64,000 nucleotides of DNA from assembly GCF_014838825.1 (NCBI RefSeq), contig NZ_JACYMO010000003.1, positions 434,001-498,000 of the forward strand, written 5' to 3'. Below are positions 1-8,991 of this stretch, piece after piece. The notes beneath the pieces are model-generated. The model did not search any database, was not told the DNA's origin, and was given only the letters and a program-made list of their open reading frames with translations. The DNA comes from Erwinia persicina (GTDB lineage: Bacteria > Pseudomonadota > Gammaproteobacteria > Enterobacterales > Enterobacteriaceae). Made by a program: the position numbers and the translations under genes. The stretch's first letter is position 1; every line of letters begins with the position of its first letter.

Positions 1-285
1 CAGCATGACGTCCAGGCGCTGCCGCTGAACGGCATCGGGCTGGTAGATCTGATCTTCGACGAGCCGATGGTGCTCGATCCCTATCAGCAGAATCCGGTCA
101 CTGGCGGGATGATCTTTATCGATCGCCTGAGCAACGTCACCGTCGGCGCGGGTATGATCCGCCAGCCGCTGGACGATGCGCGGCCCGTTGCTGGCGAATT
201 CAGCGCCTTTGAGCTGGAGCTGAATGCGCTGGTGCGTCGTCACTTCCCGCACTGGAATGCTCGCGACCTGCTGGGCGGTGAGTAA
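1..285 (+). CDS. cysN: Sulfate adenylyltransferase subunit 1 (3' end only)
   Basis: This is the last 94 codons of CysN, the GTPase subunit of ATP sulfurylase. With CysD it makes adenosine 5'-phosphosulfate from sulfate and ATP in cysteine biosynthesis. The reading frame is open from the first base to TAA at 283-285. The C-terminus reads [16 protein letters not shown], very close to the end of E. coli CysN. Only the C-terminal beta-barrel part is present and the GTP-binding motifs lie outside the window. cysC follows after one base, so the two are co-transcribed. Confidence 0.95.
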   Translation, partial: QHDVQALPLNGIGLVDLIFDEPMVLDPYQQNPVTGGMIFIDRLSNVTVGAGMIRQPLDDARPVAGEFSAFELELNALVRRHFPHWNARDLLGGE

Positions 286-286
286 G

Positions 287-892
287 ATGGCGCAGCATGA
301 TGAGAATGTGGTGTGGCACGCGCATCCGGTCAGCCGTGAGCAGCGCGAGCAGCAGCATGGCCATCAGGGCGTGGTGCTGTGGTTTACCGGGCTGTCAGGG
401 TCCGGTAAATCCACGGTAGCCGGTGCCCTGGAGCAGGCACTGCACCGCGCTGGCGTCAGCAGCTACCTGCTGGACGGGGATAACGTGCGACACGGTTTAT
501 GCCGGGATCTCGGCTTCAGTGATGACGACCGTAAAGAAAATATCCGCCGCGTGGGCGAAGTGGCGAAGCTGATGATCGATGCCGGTCTGGTGGTTCTGAC
601 GGCCTTTATCTCGCCTCACCGTGCCGAGCGGCAGAGCGTACGGGAGATGGTTGGAGAAGGGCGGTTTATTGAAGTCTTCGTCGATACACCGCTGGCGATC
701 TGTGAAGCGCGCGATCCAAAGGGGTTGTATAAAAAGGCCCGTGCCGGGGAGTTGCGTAATTTTACTGGTATCGATGCCGTGTATGAAGCCCCGGAAGCCG
801 CCGATATTCACCTGGATGGTGAACAATTGGTAACATATTTAACCACCCAGTTATTAGACCTGCTGCGTCAGCGAGATATTATCAAACCCTGA
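287..892 (+). CDS. cysC: Adenylylsulfate kinase
   Basis: CysC phosphorylates adenosine 5'-phosphosulfate to PAPS, the second step of assimilatory sulfate activation. The Walker A loop GLSGSGKS lies at residues 35-42. [10 protein letters not shown] motif near 63-71 and [10 protein letters not shown] near 105-114 (the family's active-site serine region) are present. The start at 287 gives 201 residues, the E. coli length, one base after the cysN stop. An upstream in-frame extension to 224 would lie inside cysN and has no support. cysNC form an operon, expected to be under CysB control although I see no site here. Confidence 0.97.
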   Translation: MAQHDENVVWHAHPVSREQREQQHGHQGVVLWFTGLSGSGKSTVAGALEQALHRAGVSSYLLDGDNVRHGLCRDLGFSDDDRKENIRRVGEVAKLMIDAGLVVLTAFISPHRAERQSVREMVGEGRFIEVFVDTPLAICEARDPKGLYKKARAGELRNFTGIDAVYEAPEAADIHLDGEQLVTYLTTQLLDLLRQRDIIKP

Positions 893-930
893 GAGCTTCG
901 GCTAACGTCCGTTCAGACGGGCGGTTACCC

Positions 931-958
931 GGCGGAGGGCACTACGGTCCCCTCCGCC
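931..958 (+). other. GC-rich hairpin between cysC and ygbE
   Basis: GGCGGAGGG at 931-939 pairs perfectly with CCCTCCGCC at 950-958 across a 10-base loop. No T-run follows, so it is not a classical intrinsic terminator. It may stabilise the cysNC mRNA 3' end or weakly attenuate read-through into ygbE, 20 bases downstream. Confidence 0.4.
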
Positions 959-978
959 TGAGCATCAACGGGATATAT

Positions 979-1299
979 ATGCACAACGTCACCCCCATGC
1001 TGGCACGTAAAGACGAGCGCGATCGGGAAGAGCCTTCATGGGCTGTTCCCGGCGGCGTGATGGGCTTTGTTTCCTGGTGGGTCGCACTGGCGATCCCGTT
1101 CCTGCTTTACGGTTCTAACACCTTATTCTTTTTCCTCTATACCTGGCCTTTCTTCCTTGCGCTTTTACCGGTCTCGGTCATCGTCGGTATTGTTGCCACC
1201 GTGCTGCTGCGACAGCGCCTGATCTGGTCCGGACTGGCGACGGTGGTGGTGGTGGTCGCCCTGTTCTGGCTGCTGTTTACGCTGCTAACGGGCTGGTAA
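979..1299 (+). CDS. ygbE: DUF3561 inner-membrane protein YgbE
   Basis: A 106-residue membrane protein of unknown function that matches E. coli YgbE in position and pattern. A polar N-terminus (about 1-25) leads into SWAVPGGVMGFVSWWVALA and then YGSNTLFFFLYTWPFFLALLPV. Three hydrophobic helices are apparent, at about 28-45, 50-73 and 84-105. It lies between cysC and ftsB, as in E. coli. The aromatic-rich second helix is the strongest identity marker. No catalytic motif is visible. Confidence 0.88.
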   Translation: MHNVTPMLARKDERDREEPSWAVPGGVMGFVSWWVALAIPFLLYGSNTLFFFLYTWPFFLALLPVSVIVGIVATVLLRQRLIWSGLATVVVVVALFWLLFTLLTGW

Positions 1300-1350
1300 C
1301 GGTTGGGTTAATATTTATAATTACGTCGCAACGTTACAAAATCTATCGAT

Positions 1351-1386
1351 GCAGGGCGTCAGCCGACGCCGATCCTGCTGTTTTTT
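1351..1386 (+). terminator. Intrinsic terminator after ygbE
   Basis: GGCGTC (1355-1360) pairs with GACGCC (1365-1370) around an AGCC loop. Outer GCAGG/CCTGC pairs are separated by a small bulge, and seven T residues follow (1380-1386). It separates cysNC-ygbE from ftsB-ispDF. Confidence 0.65.
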
Positions 1387-1491
1387 AGCGCGTATTCGCA
1401 CCTTATTCTGAGAAAGTGGTTCTATTTCACCGGCAGAGTGGAGTCGTACTAAAAGTTATGGGATGATTGAGCCGTTTTTCAGGGGGCGGGG

Positions 1492-1803
1492 ATGGGAAAA
1501 CTTACGTTGCTGTTACTTGTACTTCTCGGCTGGCTGCAGTATTCGCTCTGGCTGGGCAAGAACGGCATTCATGATTACACACGCGTTAATGAGGATGTTG
1601 CTGTGCAACAGGCCAATAACGCCAAGCTTAAAGCGCGAAACGATCAGCTTTTTGCCGAAATCGACGATTTAAACGGCGGTTCGGAAGCGATCGAGGAACG
1701 CGCACGCAATGAGCTGGGGATGATTAAACCCGGCGAGACTTTCTATCGCCTTGTGCCGGACCAAAATAAACGAAACGCACAGCAGCGAACCACCCGTCAG
1801 TAG
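1492..1803 (+). CDS. ftsB: Cell division protein FtsB
   Basis: FtsB is a bitopic inner-membrane protein of the FtsQLB divisome complex. It relays the signal that activates septal peptidoglycan synthesis by FtsWI. The protein is 103 residues, equal to E. coli. It has a short cytoplasmic tip, one transmembrane helix at about 3-21, and a periplasmic coiled coil (about 28-70) rich in Asn/Ala/Glu heptads. [17 protein letters not shown] segment contacts FtsQ in the family. The start ATG follows a strong AGGGGGCGGGG ribosome site. ispD starts 31 bases downstream. Confidence 0.97.
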   Translation: MGKLTLLLLVLLGWLQYSLWLGKNGIHDYTRVNEDVAVQQANNAKLKARNDQLFAEIDDLNGGSEAIEERARNELGMIKPGETFYRLVPDQNKRNAQQRTTRQ

Positions 1804-1833
1804 CCATCACCATGAGCATCCGTCATTACTATC

Positions 1834-2538
1834 ATGAATAGCGCCGTGTCCTTTCCGGAGATTATCGCCGTCGTCCCCGCTGCGGGGATCGGCAGCCGCA
1901 TGCTCTCTGAATGCCCCAAACAGTACCTCACCATCGGCAGCAAAACGATTCTGGAACACAGCATCGATGCGCTGCTGGCTCATCCGGCCGTTAGCCGGGT
2001 CATTGTGGCTCTCAGCGCACAGGATACGTATTTCCGCCAGTTGCCGCTGGCGCACGATGCGCGCGTGAGCACGGTTACCGGCGGTGGCCTGCGGGCGGAC
2101 TCCGTGCTGGCCGGGCTGCAGGCGGCAAAAGGGGCCGAGTGGGTGCTGGTGCATGATGCCGCGCGCCCCTGTCTGCATCTGAGTGATTTGACCCGACTGC
2201 TGGCGCTGACGGCCACCAGCAAGGTGGGCGGAATTCTTGCCGCGCCGGTGCGTGATACCATGAAGCGTGCTGTTGCTGGCCGCAGTGATATCGGCCATAC
2301 CGTCGAGCGTGAAGCCCTGTGGCACGCGCTGACGCCGCAGCTGTTCCCGCTGGCGCTGCTGCGCGACTGCCTGCTGCGTGCGCTGAACGACGGCGCGACC
2401 ATCACTGATGAGGCTTCGGCGCTGGAGCATTGCGGTTACCATCCTGAACTGGTCAGCGGCCGCAGTGATAACCTGAAGGTGACGCGGCCGGAAGACCTGG
2501 CGCTGGCGCAATTTTATCTGACCCAAATACAGAGTTAG
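1834..2538 (+). CDS. ispD: 2-C-methyl-D-erythritol 4-phosphate cytidylyltransferase
   Basis: IspD transfers CMP from CTP to MEP in the non-mevalonate isoprenoid pathway. The nucleotide-binding stretch [10 protein letters not shown] lies at about 13-22, followed by CPKQY. The VHDAARPC motif (about 106-113) and [12 protein letters not shown] near 190-201 are also intact. The length of 234 residues matches the family. The ATG used follows ftsB closely, with only a weak ribosome site. An ATG at 1812 in another frame stops after nine codons. ispF begins 11 bases after the stop, so ftsB-ispD-ispF-truD look co-transcribed. Confidence 0.97.
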   Translation: MNSAVSFPEIIAVVPAAGIGSRMLSECPKQYLTIGSKTILEHSIDALLAHPAVSRVIVALSAQDTYFRQLPLAHDARVSTVTGGGLRADSVLAGLQAAKGAEWVLVHDAARPCLHLSDLTRLLALTATSKVGGILAAPVRDTMKRAVAGRSDIGHTVEREALWHALTPQLFPLALLRDCLLRALNDGATITDEASALEHCGYHPELVSGRSDNLKVTRPEDLALAQFYLTQIQS

Positions 2539-2549
2539 GAGAACACATA

Positions 2550-3023
2550 ATGCGTATCGGTCACGGTTTTGATGTACATGCCTTTGGCGGCGAAGGCCCG
2601 CTGATTATTGGTGGCGTGCGTATTCCTTACGAGAAAGGTCTGCTGGCACACTCCGACGGCGACGTTGCGCTGCACGCGCTGACAGACGCGCTGCTGGGGG
2701 CGGCCGCCCTGGGCGATATCGGCAAACTGTTCCCGGACACCGATGAGGCCTATAAAGGCGCAGACAGCCGCGAACTGCTGCGGGAAGCCCTGCGTCAGAT
2801 TGCTAAAAAAGGCTATCGCGTGGGTAACGTTGATGTCACGATCATTGCTCAGGCCCCGAAGATGCTGCCCCATTCGCCACAGATGCGCATCAATATTGCG
2901 GAAGATCTCGGTATTCATATGGATGATGTCAACGTGAAAGCGACGACCACTGAGAAACTCGGGTTTACCGGGCGCGGCGAAGGCATTGCCTGTGAAGCCG
3001 TTGCCCTGCTGATAAAGGCGTAA
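2550..3023 (+). CDS. ispF: 2-C-methyl-D-erythritol 2,4-cyclodiphosphate synthase
   Basis: IspF cyclises CDP-ME 2-phosphate to MEcPP with release of CMP. It acts as a trimer with zinc at the active site. The N-terminal [14 protein letters not shown] carries the metal ligands Asp8 and His10. The third ligand, His42, is in [14 protein letters not shown], and the C-terminal [16 protein letters not shown] matches the family. It is 157 residues long (E. coli 159). AGGAG lies seven bases before the ATG. Three bases separate it from truD. Confidence 0.98.
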   Translation: MRIGHGFDVHAFGGEGPLIIGGVRIPYEKGLLAHSDGDVALHALTDALLGAAALGDIGKLFPDTDEAYKGADSRELLREALRQIAKKGYRVGNVDVTIIAQAPKMLPHSPQMRINIAEDLGIHMDDVNVKATTTEKLGFTGRGEGIACEAVALLIKA

Positions 3024-3026
3024 CGC

Positions 3027-4076
3027 ATGGATTTAAGCAAACAGGGCTGGCTGCACGGTCAGCCGGTGGCCAGCGGCGTGCTGAAGGCCAGTGCTGAAGA
3101 CTTCAGGGTCATTGAAGATCTCGGCTACGTGCCGGACGGAGAGGGTGAACAGCTGCTGGTACGCATCCGCAAAAATGGCTGTAATACCCGCTTTGTCGCA
3201 GAAGCGCTGGCCAAATTTGTCGGTATTCATCCACGTGACGTCAGTTTTGCCGGGATGAAGGATCGCCACGCGGTGACCGAACAGTGGTTCTGCCTGCGCA
3301 TACCGGGCAAAATTACGCCAGATCTGACCGCGTTTGAATTGACGGGCGTCGAGGTGCTGGAAAGCGCCCGCCATCGCCGTAAATTGCGGACCGGTGCGCT
3401 ACAGGGCAATGCTTTCACGCTGGTACTGCGCCAGATTTCTGACCGTGATGCGGTGGAACAGCGCCTGCAGCTGATTGCCCGTGACGGTGTGCCCAACTAT
3501 TTTGGCAGCCAGCGTTTTGGCCACGAAGGTAATAACCTGACAATGGCGCAACGCTGGGCCGCCGATGAAATCCGCGTGCGCGAGCGCAATAAACGCAGTT
3601 TCATTCTCTCTGCCGCGCGAAGCGCGATGTTTAATCAGGTGGTGAGTGACCGTCTGGCGCAGCAGGGCTCCCTGACCCGGGTCCTGCCGGGCGATGCTCT
3701 GCAGTTAACCGGACGCGGCAGCTGGTTTGTGGCAGAGGCGGCGGAACGGGATACCTTACAACAGCGTGTTGATGCCAGTGAACTGCGTATCACCGCACCG
3801 CTGCCGGGCAGCGGCGAGTGGGGTACACGCGATGAAGCGCTGGCCTTTGAGCAAAACAGCCTGTCAGGTGAAGGTGCGCTGATTGCCCTGATGGATCGTG
3901 AACGCGTGGAAGCCGCACGCCGCGCCATGCTGGTTATCCCCCGCGATTTGCAGTGGAACTGGCAGGATGACGTCACGCTGGAGATGGCCTTCTGGCTGCC
4001 TGCAGGCAGCTTTGCCACCAGTGTAGTGCGCGAACTGCTGCTGACCCAGGGCAGCGCGGCTGAGGTCGACGAGTAG
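3027..4076 (+). CDS. truD: tRNA pseudouridine(13) synthase
   Basis: TruD isomerises U13 to pseudouridine in tRNA-Glu. The catalytic aspartate is Asp79 in [15 protein letters not shown]. The family motif [14 protein letters not shown] lies at about 153-166, and a TruD insertion domain follows. The protein is 349 residues, as in E. coli. In E. coli its 3' end abuts or overlaps surE. Here it is followed by a terminator and an 8-kb gene cluster, so this is where the conserved truD-surE linkage is broken. Confidence 0.97.
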   Translation: MDLSKQGWLHGQPVASGVLKASAEDFRVIEDLGYVPDGEGEQLLVRIRKNGCNTRFVAEALAKFVGIHPRDVSFAGMKDRHAVTEQWFCLRIPGKITPDLTAFELTGVEVLESARHRRKLRTGALQGNAFTLVLRQISDRDAVEQRLQLIARDGVPNYFGSQRFGHEGNNLTMAQRWAADEIRVRERNKRSFILSAARSAMFNQVVSDRLAQQGSLTRVLPGDALQLTGRGSWFVAEAAERDTLQQRVDASELRITAPLPGSGEWGTRDEALAFEQNSLSGEGALIALMDRERVEAARRAMLVIPRDLQWNWQDDVTLEMAFWLPAGSFATSVVRELLLTQGSAAEVDE

Positions 4077-4101
4077 TTTTTTTATTCATCTGCCCCAGTG
4101 A

Positions 4102-4135
4102 CAGAGCCTGCTATCCCAGCAGGCTCTGCTGTTTT
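4102..4135 (+). terminator. Intrinsic terminator after truD
   Basis: CAGAGCCTGCT (4102-4112) pairs perfectly with AGCAGGCTCTG (4118-4128) around ATCCC, followed by CTGTTTTA. It ends the ispDF-truD transcript before the lipid cluster. E. coli has no equivalent between truD and surE. Confidence 0.75.
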
Positions 4136-4200
4136 ACTCCCTTAAGTCAGTTTGTTCACTCTGTATTTCCCCGCTTCGTCCCCCTTCAATTGCTGACAAT

Positions 4201-4228
4201 TTGCGGTGTTCCGCACTTTGGTTACAAT
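4201..4228 (+). promoter_or_regulatory. Predicted promoter of the lipid operon
   Basis: TACAAT at 4223-4228 is a good -10 element. A weak -35 (TTGCGG, 4201-4206) lies 16 bases upstream. A start near 4235 would give a leader of about 30 bases before the ATG at 4266. It would rule out the GTG codon at 4206 as the start. This is a prediction from motif match only. Confidence 0.45.
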
Positions 4229-4265
4229 GCGCAATAATTTTACAGTTTTGTTAATGGGAATACGG

Positions 4266-5285
4266 ATGAATAAGCCCCATCAGCCTGTGCCGGAGCGCAC
4301 AACGGCTTTTGTACCTCTGAAGATAATGGCCAGCGGCGTGGCGCTGCCACCCGGCTGTGTGACGTCCGCGATGCTCGACGAGCGTCTGGGATTCCGCCCT
4401 GGCTACGTTGAGAAACGTTCCGGGATTACCCATCGCTTTCACGCCGACCATCAGGCGAGCCAGGCGCAGCTGGGGGCCGATGCGCTTGACGCCGCACTGC
4501 GTGCGCGGGATATCAACCCTGACAGTATTGACCTGCTGATATTTGCTTCCGCCATTGCGGTGCAGGCGCTGCCGTGCAGCGCCATTCAGGTGCTGAAGCT
4601 GTCGCGCCTGACCCCAGGCACGGCGGTATTTGATATTAACAGTAGCTGCGTCAGCTTCGTTTCTGCCCTGCAGGTGGCGGGCGGCCTGGTGAACTGCGGT
4701 GCCTACCAGCGAATTGCCATTGTCTCCGCCGAACTGGCCTCGCGCGGTATCGACTGGGAACATGAGGAGTCATCGCTGATCTTCGGGGACGGTGCAGCCT
4801 GCGCTATTGTTGAACGCGGCGACGGACGCAGCGGTATTCTCGCCTGCCTGATGGAAAGCTGGCCGGACGGCAGTGAACTCTGTGAGATCCGCGCCGGTGG
4901 CACGCGGCGTAATCCGCGTGCCGGCATGTCCGACAGCGATTTTCTCTTCCACATGCAGGGTAAAAAACTGTTCCGCCAGGCATCCGGGCTGATTGAAGAT
5001 TACCTGGCACGACTGCTCGGCATGGCCGGGCTGACCCTGGCGCAAGTGGCCACCGTGGTGCCGCATCAGGCCAGCCACCTGTCGCTGGAACACATGCGGA
5101 AACGGCTAAACGTCAGCAGCGACGCGCTGATCGATATCTATCGCTATCGTGGCAATCAGGTGGCCGCATCGATCCCCAGCGCCCTGCATGAGGCGATCGT
5201 CAGCGATCGCTTTGATAAAGGTCCGGTGATGCTGATAGGCACCGCCGCCGGTCTGACCCTTGGCGGCATGGTTCTGCTGCCGTGA
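4266..5285 (+). CDS. KASIII-family (FabH/OleA-like) condensing enzyme
   Basis: First gene of the lipid operon, a thiolase-fold 3-oxoacyl-ACP synthase III-type enzyme expected to join an acyl thioester to a second acyl or malonyl unit. From the ATG at 4266 it has 339 residues. The Cys-His-Asn triad is intact: Cys128 in DINSSCVSFVSAL, His267 in VVPHQASHL and Asn297 in RGNQVAASIPSAL. The frame extends to GTG 4206, but the predicted promoter overlaps that codon and GGGAATACGG precedes 4266. The OleD-like reductase downstream suggests acyl-acyl condensation as in OleA. I cannot exclude a FabH-like malonyl reaction, because the OleA glutamate base cannot be located with confidence. The stop overlaps the next gene (GTGA). 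Confidence 0.85.
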   Translation: MNKPHQPVPERTTAFVPLKIMASGVALPPGCVTSAMLDERLGFRPGYVEKRSGITHRFHADHQASQAQLGADALDAALRARDINPDSIDLLIFASAIAVQALPCSAIQVLKLSRLTPGTAVFDINSSCVSFVSALQVAGGLVNCGAYQRIAIVSAELASRGIDWEHEESSLIFGDGAACAIVERGDGRSGILACLMESWPDGSELCEIRAGGTRRNPRAGMSDSDFLFHMQGKKLFRQASGLIEDYLARLLGMAGLTLAQVATVVPHQASHLSLEHMRKRLNVSSDALIDIYRYRGNQVAASIPSALHEAIVSDRFDKGPVMLIGTAAGLTLGGMVLLP

Positions 5286-6298
5286 AGGTACTGGTGACGG
5301 GCGCGACCAGCGGACTGGGGCGCAATGCCGTTGAGTGGCTGCTGGCCGCCGGACATACGGTATATGCCACCGGACGCGATCGCAGCGTGGGAGAACAGCT
5401 CAGACAGGCGGGTGCGGTTTTTACGGCTCTTGATCTGTCTGTTGCGACGGAAGCTGAGTGCGCAGCGCTGATCGGTGATGCGGAAACGGTCTGGCACTGC
5501 GCCGCCAAATCGTCGCCCTGGGGACGGCGTGAGGCATTCTGGCAGGCGAATGTGACCGCCACGGAACGCCTGACGGCCGCCGCCGGACAGCGGGGGGTGA
5601 AGCGATTTATTCATATCTCCACGCCCTCCCTCTACTTTGATTATTCTCCTCAGTTGCAGATTGAGGAACACTTCCGCGCCCGGCGGTTTGCCAACCACTA
5701 CGCCGCCAGCAAATATGCCGCCGAGCAGGTGGTGTTGCAGCGGGTAGCCAACTATCCCGCGACCACCTTTGTCATGCTCCGGCCCCGTGCCATATTTGGC
5801 GCTCACGACCGGGTCATTGTGCCACGGCTGCTGGCCCAGCTTCGGCGTGATAACGGTATCCTGCGCCTCCCCAGGGGCGGCCGGGCGCTACTCGATCTGA
5901 CATTCGTGCTCAACGTCGTGCAGGCGATGTGGCTGGCCAGCGATGTCCCCGGCCTCGCCTCCGGTGCCGTGTATAACATCACCAACCAGCAGCCCGTCAC
6001 GCTGGCAGAGGTGCTGTACCCGCTGCTCAATCAGCAGCTGGGTCTGGCCTGCGAGATCCGCTCACTGCCCGCCGGTCTGCTGTATGGCGTAGCGACGCTG
6101 ATGGAGGGGGTGGCGTTACTGACGCGGCGGGAACCGCTGCTGACCCGCTACAGCGTGGGGGCCGTCAGCGTGGACATGACCCTCAGCCAGCGGCGGGCGA
6201 TCGACGAGCTGGGCTATCGCCCGCACTATTCCATGGACGAGGCGATTGCGCTGACCGGTGCATGGTGGCGGCAGCAGGGAGTCGGCACACGTGGCTAA
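5282..6298 (+). CDS. NAD(P)-dependent reductase of the extended SDR/3-beta-HSD type (OleD-like)
   Basis: A 338-residue extended short-chain dehydrogenase. The Rossmann motif VTGATSGLG lies at residues 5-13. The catalytic Tyr140 and Lys144 are in HYAASKYAAE, with Ser113/Thr114 in HISTPSLY. The overall pattern (NAAK-type loop HCAAKSSPWG, LRPRAIFGAHDRVIVPRLL, and YNITNQQPVTLAEVL) resembles OleD, the 2-alkyl-3-oxoalkanoate reductase of long-chain olefin synthesis, and 3-beta-HSD enzymes. The GTG start overlaps the stop of the condensing enzyme by four bases, which implies translational coupling. The expected role, by inference, is reduction of the beta-keto product of the first enzyme. Confidence 0.82.
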   Translation: MKVLVTGATSGLGRNAVEWLLAAGHTVYATGRDRSVGEQLRQAGAVFTALDLSVATEAECAALIGDAETVWHCAAKSSPWGRREAFWQANVTATERLTAAAGQRGVKRFIHISTPSLYFDYSPQLQIEEHFRARRFANHYAASKYAAEQVVLQRVANYPATTFVMLRPRAIFGAHDRVIVPRLLAQLRRDNGILRLPRGGRALLDLTFVLNVVQAMWLASDVPGLASGAVYNITNQQPVTLAEVLYPLLNQQLGLACEIRSLPAGLLYGVATLMEGVALLTRREPLLTRYSVGAVSVDMTLSQRRAIDELGYRPHYSMDEAIALTGAWWRQQGVGTRG

Positions 6299-7097
6299 GC
6301 TGACAACGTTCGAGGTAGGTTACTGCACGCACCGTGGCTGCATGGCGCTGCGCGGAGCCGGACTGCGCGTCTGCCGCTTCCCCGCCCGGGCCTGGCTGCT
6401 GGAGGCGAATAACCGACGCTGGCTGTGGGATACCGGTTATGCCAGCCACTTTATCGACCATACCCGTCAGGGGGTTTTCCGCCTGTATCAGCAGCTGACG
6501 CCGGTCTATTTCTCGCCGCAGCAGGCGCTGGTGGCACAGCTGGGCCTGGCCGGGTATCAGCCCGCCGATATACAGGGGCTGATAATTTCCCATTTTCATG
6601 GCGACCATATTGCCGGGCTGCATGATTTTCCGGGCGTACCGATGATCTGTTCCGGTGAAGGTTGGCAGAAAATCCGTCCGCTGCGCGGATTACGGGCGGT
6701 AAAAAACGCTTTTGTGCCGGGGCTGATCCCGTCTGATTTTGACGCGCGCGTGCAGTATGTGGAACGCTTTCCGGTGGTGACGTTACCTGCCGATCTCCAC
6801 CCTTTTGAACAGGGGTGGGAGCTGCCTGGCAGTCACGGTGAAATTGTGCTGGTTTCCCTGCCGGGGCATGCCGCCGGGCATCTGGGCGCGTTTGTCCGCC
6901 AGGATGACGGCTGGACACTGTTGGCCAGTGATGCGGCCTGGTGCCCGGATAACTATCAGAAGCTGCATGGTCCTTCCCGGCTGGCCAGCCTGATCATGGA
7001 TAACAGTGCGGCTTATTATGCCACCCTAAACCGGCTGAACCAGCTGTGGCGTGGTGGCAAGGTGCGTATTCTTCTGTGTCACGAGGGGGACTTATGA
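6291..7097 (+). CDS. Metallo-beta-lactamase-fold hydrolase
   Basis: A 268-residue MBL-fold enzyme with an intact dinuclear metal site: HFHGDH at about 101-106, GHAAGH at about 194-199, the bridging Asp in LLASDAAW, and a final His in ILLCHEGD. Substrates in this superfamily include thioesters, lactones and phosphodiesters, so the reaction is open. The GTG at 6291 is chosen because AGGGAG lies ten bases upstream. It overlaps the reductase by eight bases. A longer frame to 6258 has no ribosome site. In ole clusters the corresponding slot holds the alpha/beta-hydrolase OleB, so a replacement hydrolase or lactonase is conceivable, but this is inference. Confidence 0.82.
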   Translation: MAKLTTFEVGYCTHRGCMALRGAGLRVCRFPARAWLLEANNRRWLWDTGYASHFIDHTRQGVFRLYQQLTPVYFSPQQALVAQLGLAGYQPADIQGLIISHFHGDHIAGLHDFPGVPMICSGEGWQKIRPLRGLRAVKNAFVPGLIPSDFDARVQYVERFPVVTLPADLHPFEQGWELPGSHGEIVLVSLPGHAAGHLGAFVRQDDGWTLLASDAAWCPDNYQKLHGPSRLASLIMDNSAAYYATLNRLNQLWRGGKVRILLCHEGDL

Positions 7098-8383
7098 TCC
7101 CGGTAAGAATGCTGTGGCACTATTTTCGCGCCCGCAGGCTGGCCTTCCGCGACCGTGCCGCGCTGGAGCGCTGGCAGGCGCGGCAGCTCAGACGCTTTGC
7201 GCGGCGGGTAATGGCAAAAAGTCCGTTTTATGCCCCGTATCAATCACTGCCGCTGTCGGCCTGGCCTGTCTGCGATAAAGCCCGGATGATGGCCCACTTT
7301 GATCGGATGAATACCGCCGGGCTGTCGGTTGACGCGCTGCTTGCATGTGCCCTGAAAAGTGAACGGGAGCGGGATTTTGCGCCGAAGGTCGGGCGCTTCA
7401 GCGTCGGCTTATCGTCCGGGACCTCCGGTCGCCGCGGCGTGTTCGTTGTCAGTCCGCAGGAGCAGCGTATCTGGGCGGGGGGCATGCTGGCCAAAATGCT
7501 GCCGCGCGGACTGCTCTCCGGCGAGCGGGTGGCGCTGTTCCTGCGCGCTGATAATCATCTGTATCACAGTGTGAATACCCGCTGGCTGAGTCTGGCGTTT
7601 TTCGACCTTTTTGCCCCATTTGACCATCATTTGCAGACGCTACCGCAGTTTTCGCCGACGATTATCGTTGCCCCGGCGCAGGTACTGCGCGCGTTGGCGC
7701 TGGCGGTACAGAGCGGACAGCTGGTGCTAAAGGTCAGCCGGGTGATCTCGGTAGCAGAAGTGCTGGAGCCTCAGGATCGACAGCTGTTGACGGAGGTGTT
7801 CGGTGATGTGGCTGAGGTCTACCAGGCTACCGAAGGATTCCTGGCGGCCACCTGCTCCCACGGTCGCCTGCACCTTAATGAAGAGTTTATTCATATTGAA
7901 CCGGAGTGGATTGATGAACGCCGGTTTACGCCTGTCATCACCGACTTTACCCGGCGTACGCAGCCGGTGATCCGTTACCGACTGGATGATGTGCTGGTGG
8001 CGGCGGCCGAACCCTGCCCCTGCGGGCGGCCAACCCGCGTGCTGGACGCCATCGAAGGGCGGCGCGATGACCAGCTTCTGCTGCGTAATCTGAAAGGCGA
8101 GGAGCAGGGGGTGTTTGCCGATGTGTGTAGCCGGGCCATTGCCCGTACGCTGCCGCTGACCAGTGATTACCGCCTGGTGCAGTCGGGAGAGCAGAACCTG
8201 CAGCTGCTCAGTGATGCCAGTGAACAACAGCTTATTGCCTGCCAGCAGGCGCTGATTGCGCTGTTTGCACAGCAGGGGATCGCCACGGCGTCGTTACGCT
8301 GGGAACTAAGCGTGCGGCCGATAATGCCGCAGTTTGACCGCAAGCGACGGCGAATTATCCGCCTGAAGGGAGAGGAAGGATGA
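7094..8383 (+). CDS. Adenylate-forming enzyme (PaaK/F390-synthetase-like)
   Basis: A 430-residue member of the ANL superfamily, closest in pattern to phenylacetate-CoA ligase and coenzyme F390 synthetase-related proteins. The phosphate-binding motif SSGTSGRRG lies at residues 107-115. VYQATEGFLA near 251-260 and VIRYRLDDV near 295-303 are the adenylate motifs. EPCPCGRP just after and the C-terminal KRRRIIRL are typical of the PaaK branch. It should activate a carboxylic acid as an acyl-AMP. In this operon the acid could be a fatty acid or the beta-hydroxy acid made upstream. ATG 7094 overlaps the previous stop (ATGA) and has GAGGGGG upstream. Confidence 0.82.
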   Translation: MIPVRMLWHYFRARRLAFRDRAALERWQARQLRRFARRVMAKSPFYAPYQSLPLSAWPVCDKARMMAHFDRMNTAGLSVDALLACALKSERERDFAPKVGRFSVGLSSGTSGRRGVFVVSPQEQRIWAGGMLAKMLPRGLLSGERVALFLRADNHLYHSVNTRWLSLAFFDLFAPFDHHLQTLPQFSPTIIVAPAQVLRALALAVQSGQLVLKVSRVISVAEVLEPQDRQLLTEVFGDVAEVYQATEGFLAATCSHGRLHLNEEFIHIEPEWIDERRFTPVITDFTRRTQPVIRYRLDDVLVAAAEPCPCGRPTRVLDAIEGRRDDQLLLRNLKGEEQGVFADVCSRAIARTLPLTSDYRLVQSGEQNLQLLSDASEQQLIACQQALIALFAQQGIATASLRWELSVRPIMPQFDRKRRRIIRLKGEEG

Positions 8384-8991
8384 CACTGTTACATCGCTTA
8401 CTGGCGATGCTGGTGGGCTGGGGCAGCGTGGGGGGGATTTATACTTTCAGCGATCGCTGGCAGGGGCCGGGAACGGTGATGCAGCCCGGTCTTATCGACC
8501 GCGCGATCCCCTTCAGTCCAGACGCGATCTGGCTTTACCTCTCCTTTTTTCTGCTGATCCCGGCGGGGTACCTGTACTGCCGGGTGGAAAAACTGCGCTG
8601 GCTGACGGTCTCGATGATCCTGACGGCGCTGGTGTGCGGAGCCGTCTATATGCTGTGGCCGACCACACTGGTCTACCCGCACGACGGCGGCCAGGGGCTG
8701 AGTTCACGGCTGCTGGCCAGGCTGGCAGCTGCCGACTCGACGCAAAACTGTTTGCCGTCACTGCATATGGCGCTGTCGTTGCTGGCGGTATGGGCACTCT
8801 ACCGGCGTGACCGGCCTGTGCGCAGTGGACTACTGTTACTGTGGGGCGTACTGATTGCGGTATCGATACTGCAACTGCGCCGTCACCTGTTTATTGACCT
8901 GGTAAGCGGCGCTGGCGTGGCGTTACTCTGCGGCGGGATCTGCCTGCGTGCAGCACAGGCGTTTACTTTTGTACGGAGAGAGCAGCGATGA
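8380..8991 (+). CDS. PAP2/AUR1-like integral membrane phosphatase or transferase
   Basis: A 203-residue protein with about six hydrophobic helices. The PAP2 active-site motifs are CLPSLHMALS (about 125-134) and LRRHLFIDLVSG (about 166-177), which carry the paired histidines and the aspartate. The PSLH rather than PSGH form is seen in the AUR1 (inositol phosphorylceramide synthase)-like subfamily. The motif residues face the non-cytoplasmic side in this superfamily. In the operon it could dephosphorylate a lipid intermediate or transfer a head group. It overlaps the genes on both sides by ATGA. Confidence 0.78.
   Translation: MTLLHRLLAMLVGWGSVGGIYTFSDRWQGPGTVMQPGLIDRAIPFSPDAIWLYLSFFLLIPAGYLYCRVEKLRWLTVSMILTALVCGAVYMLWPTTLVYPHDGGQGLSSRLLARLAAADSTQNCLPSLHMALSLLAVWALYRRDRPVRSGLLLLWGVLIAVSILQLRRHLFIDLVSGAGVALLCGGICLRAAQAFTFVRREQR

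Noticed and set aside
931-958. Considered as an intrinsic terminator for cysC.
   Set aside because: The stem is strong but no T-run follows, so it is listed only as a hairpin.
4206-4265. GTG 4206 as start of the condensing enzyme, adding 20 residues.
   Set aside because: It overlaps the predicted promoter and the extra residues have no family similarity. ATG 4266 has a better ribosome site.
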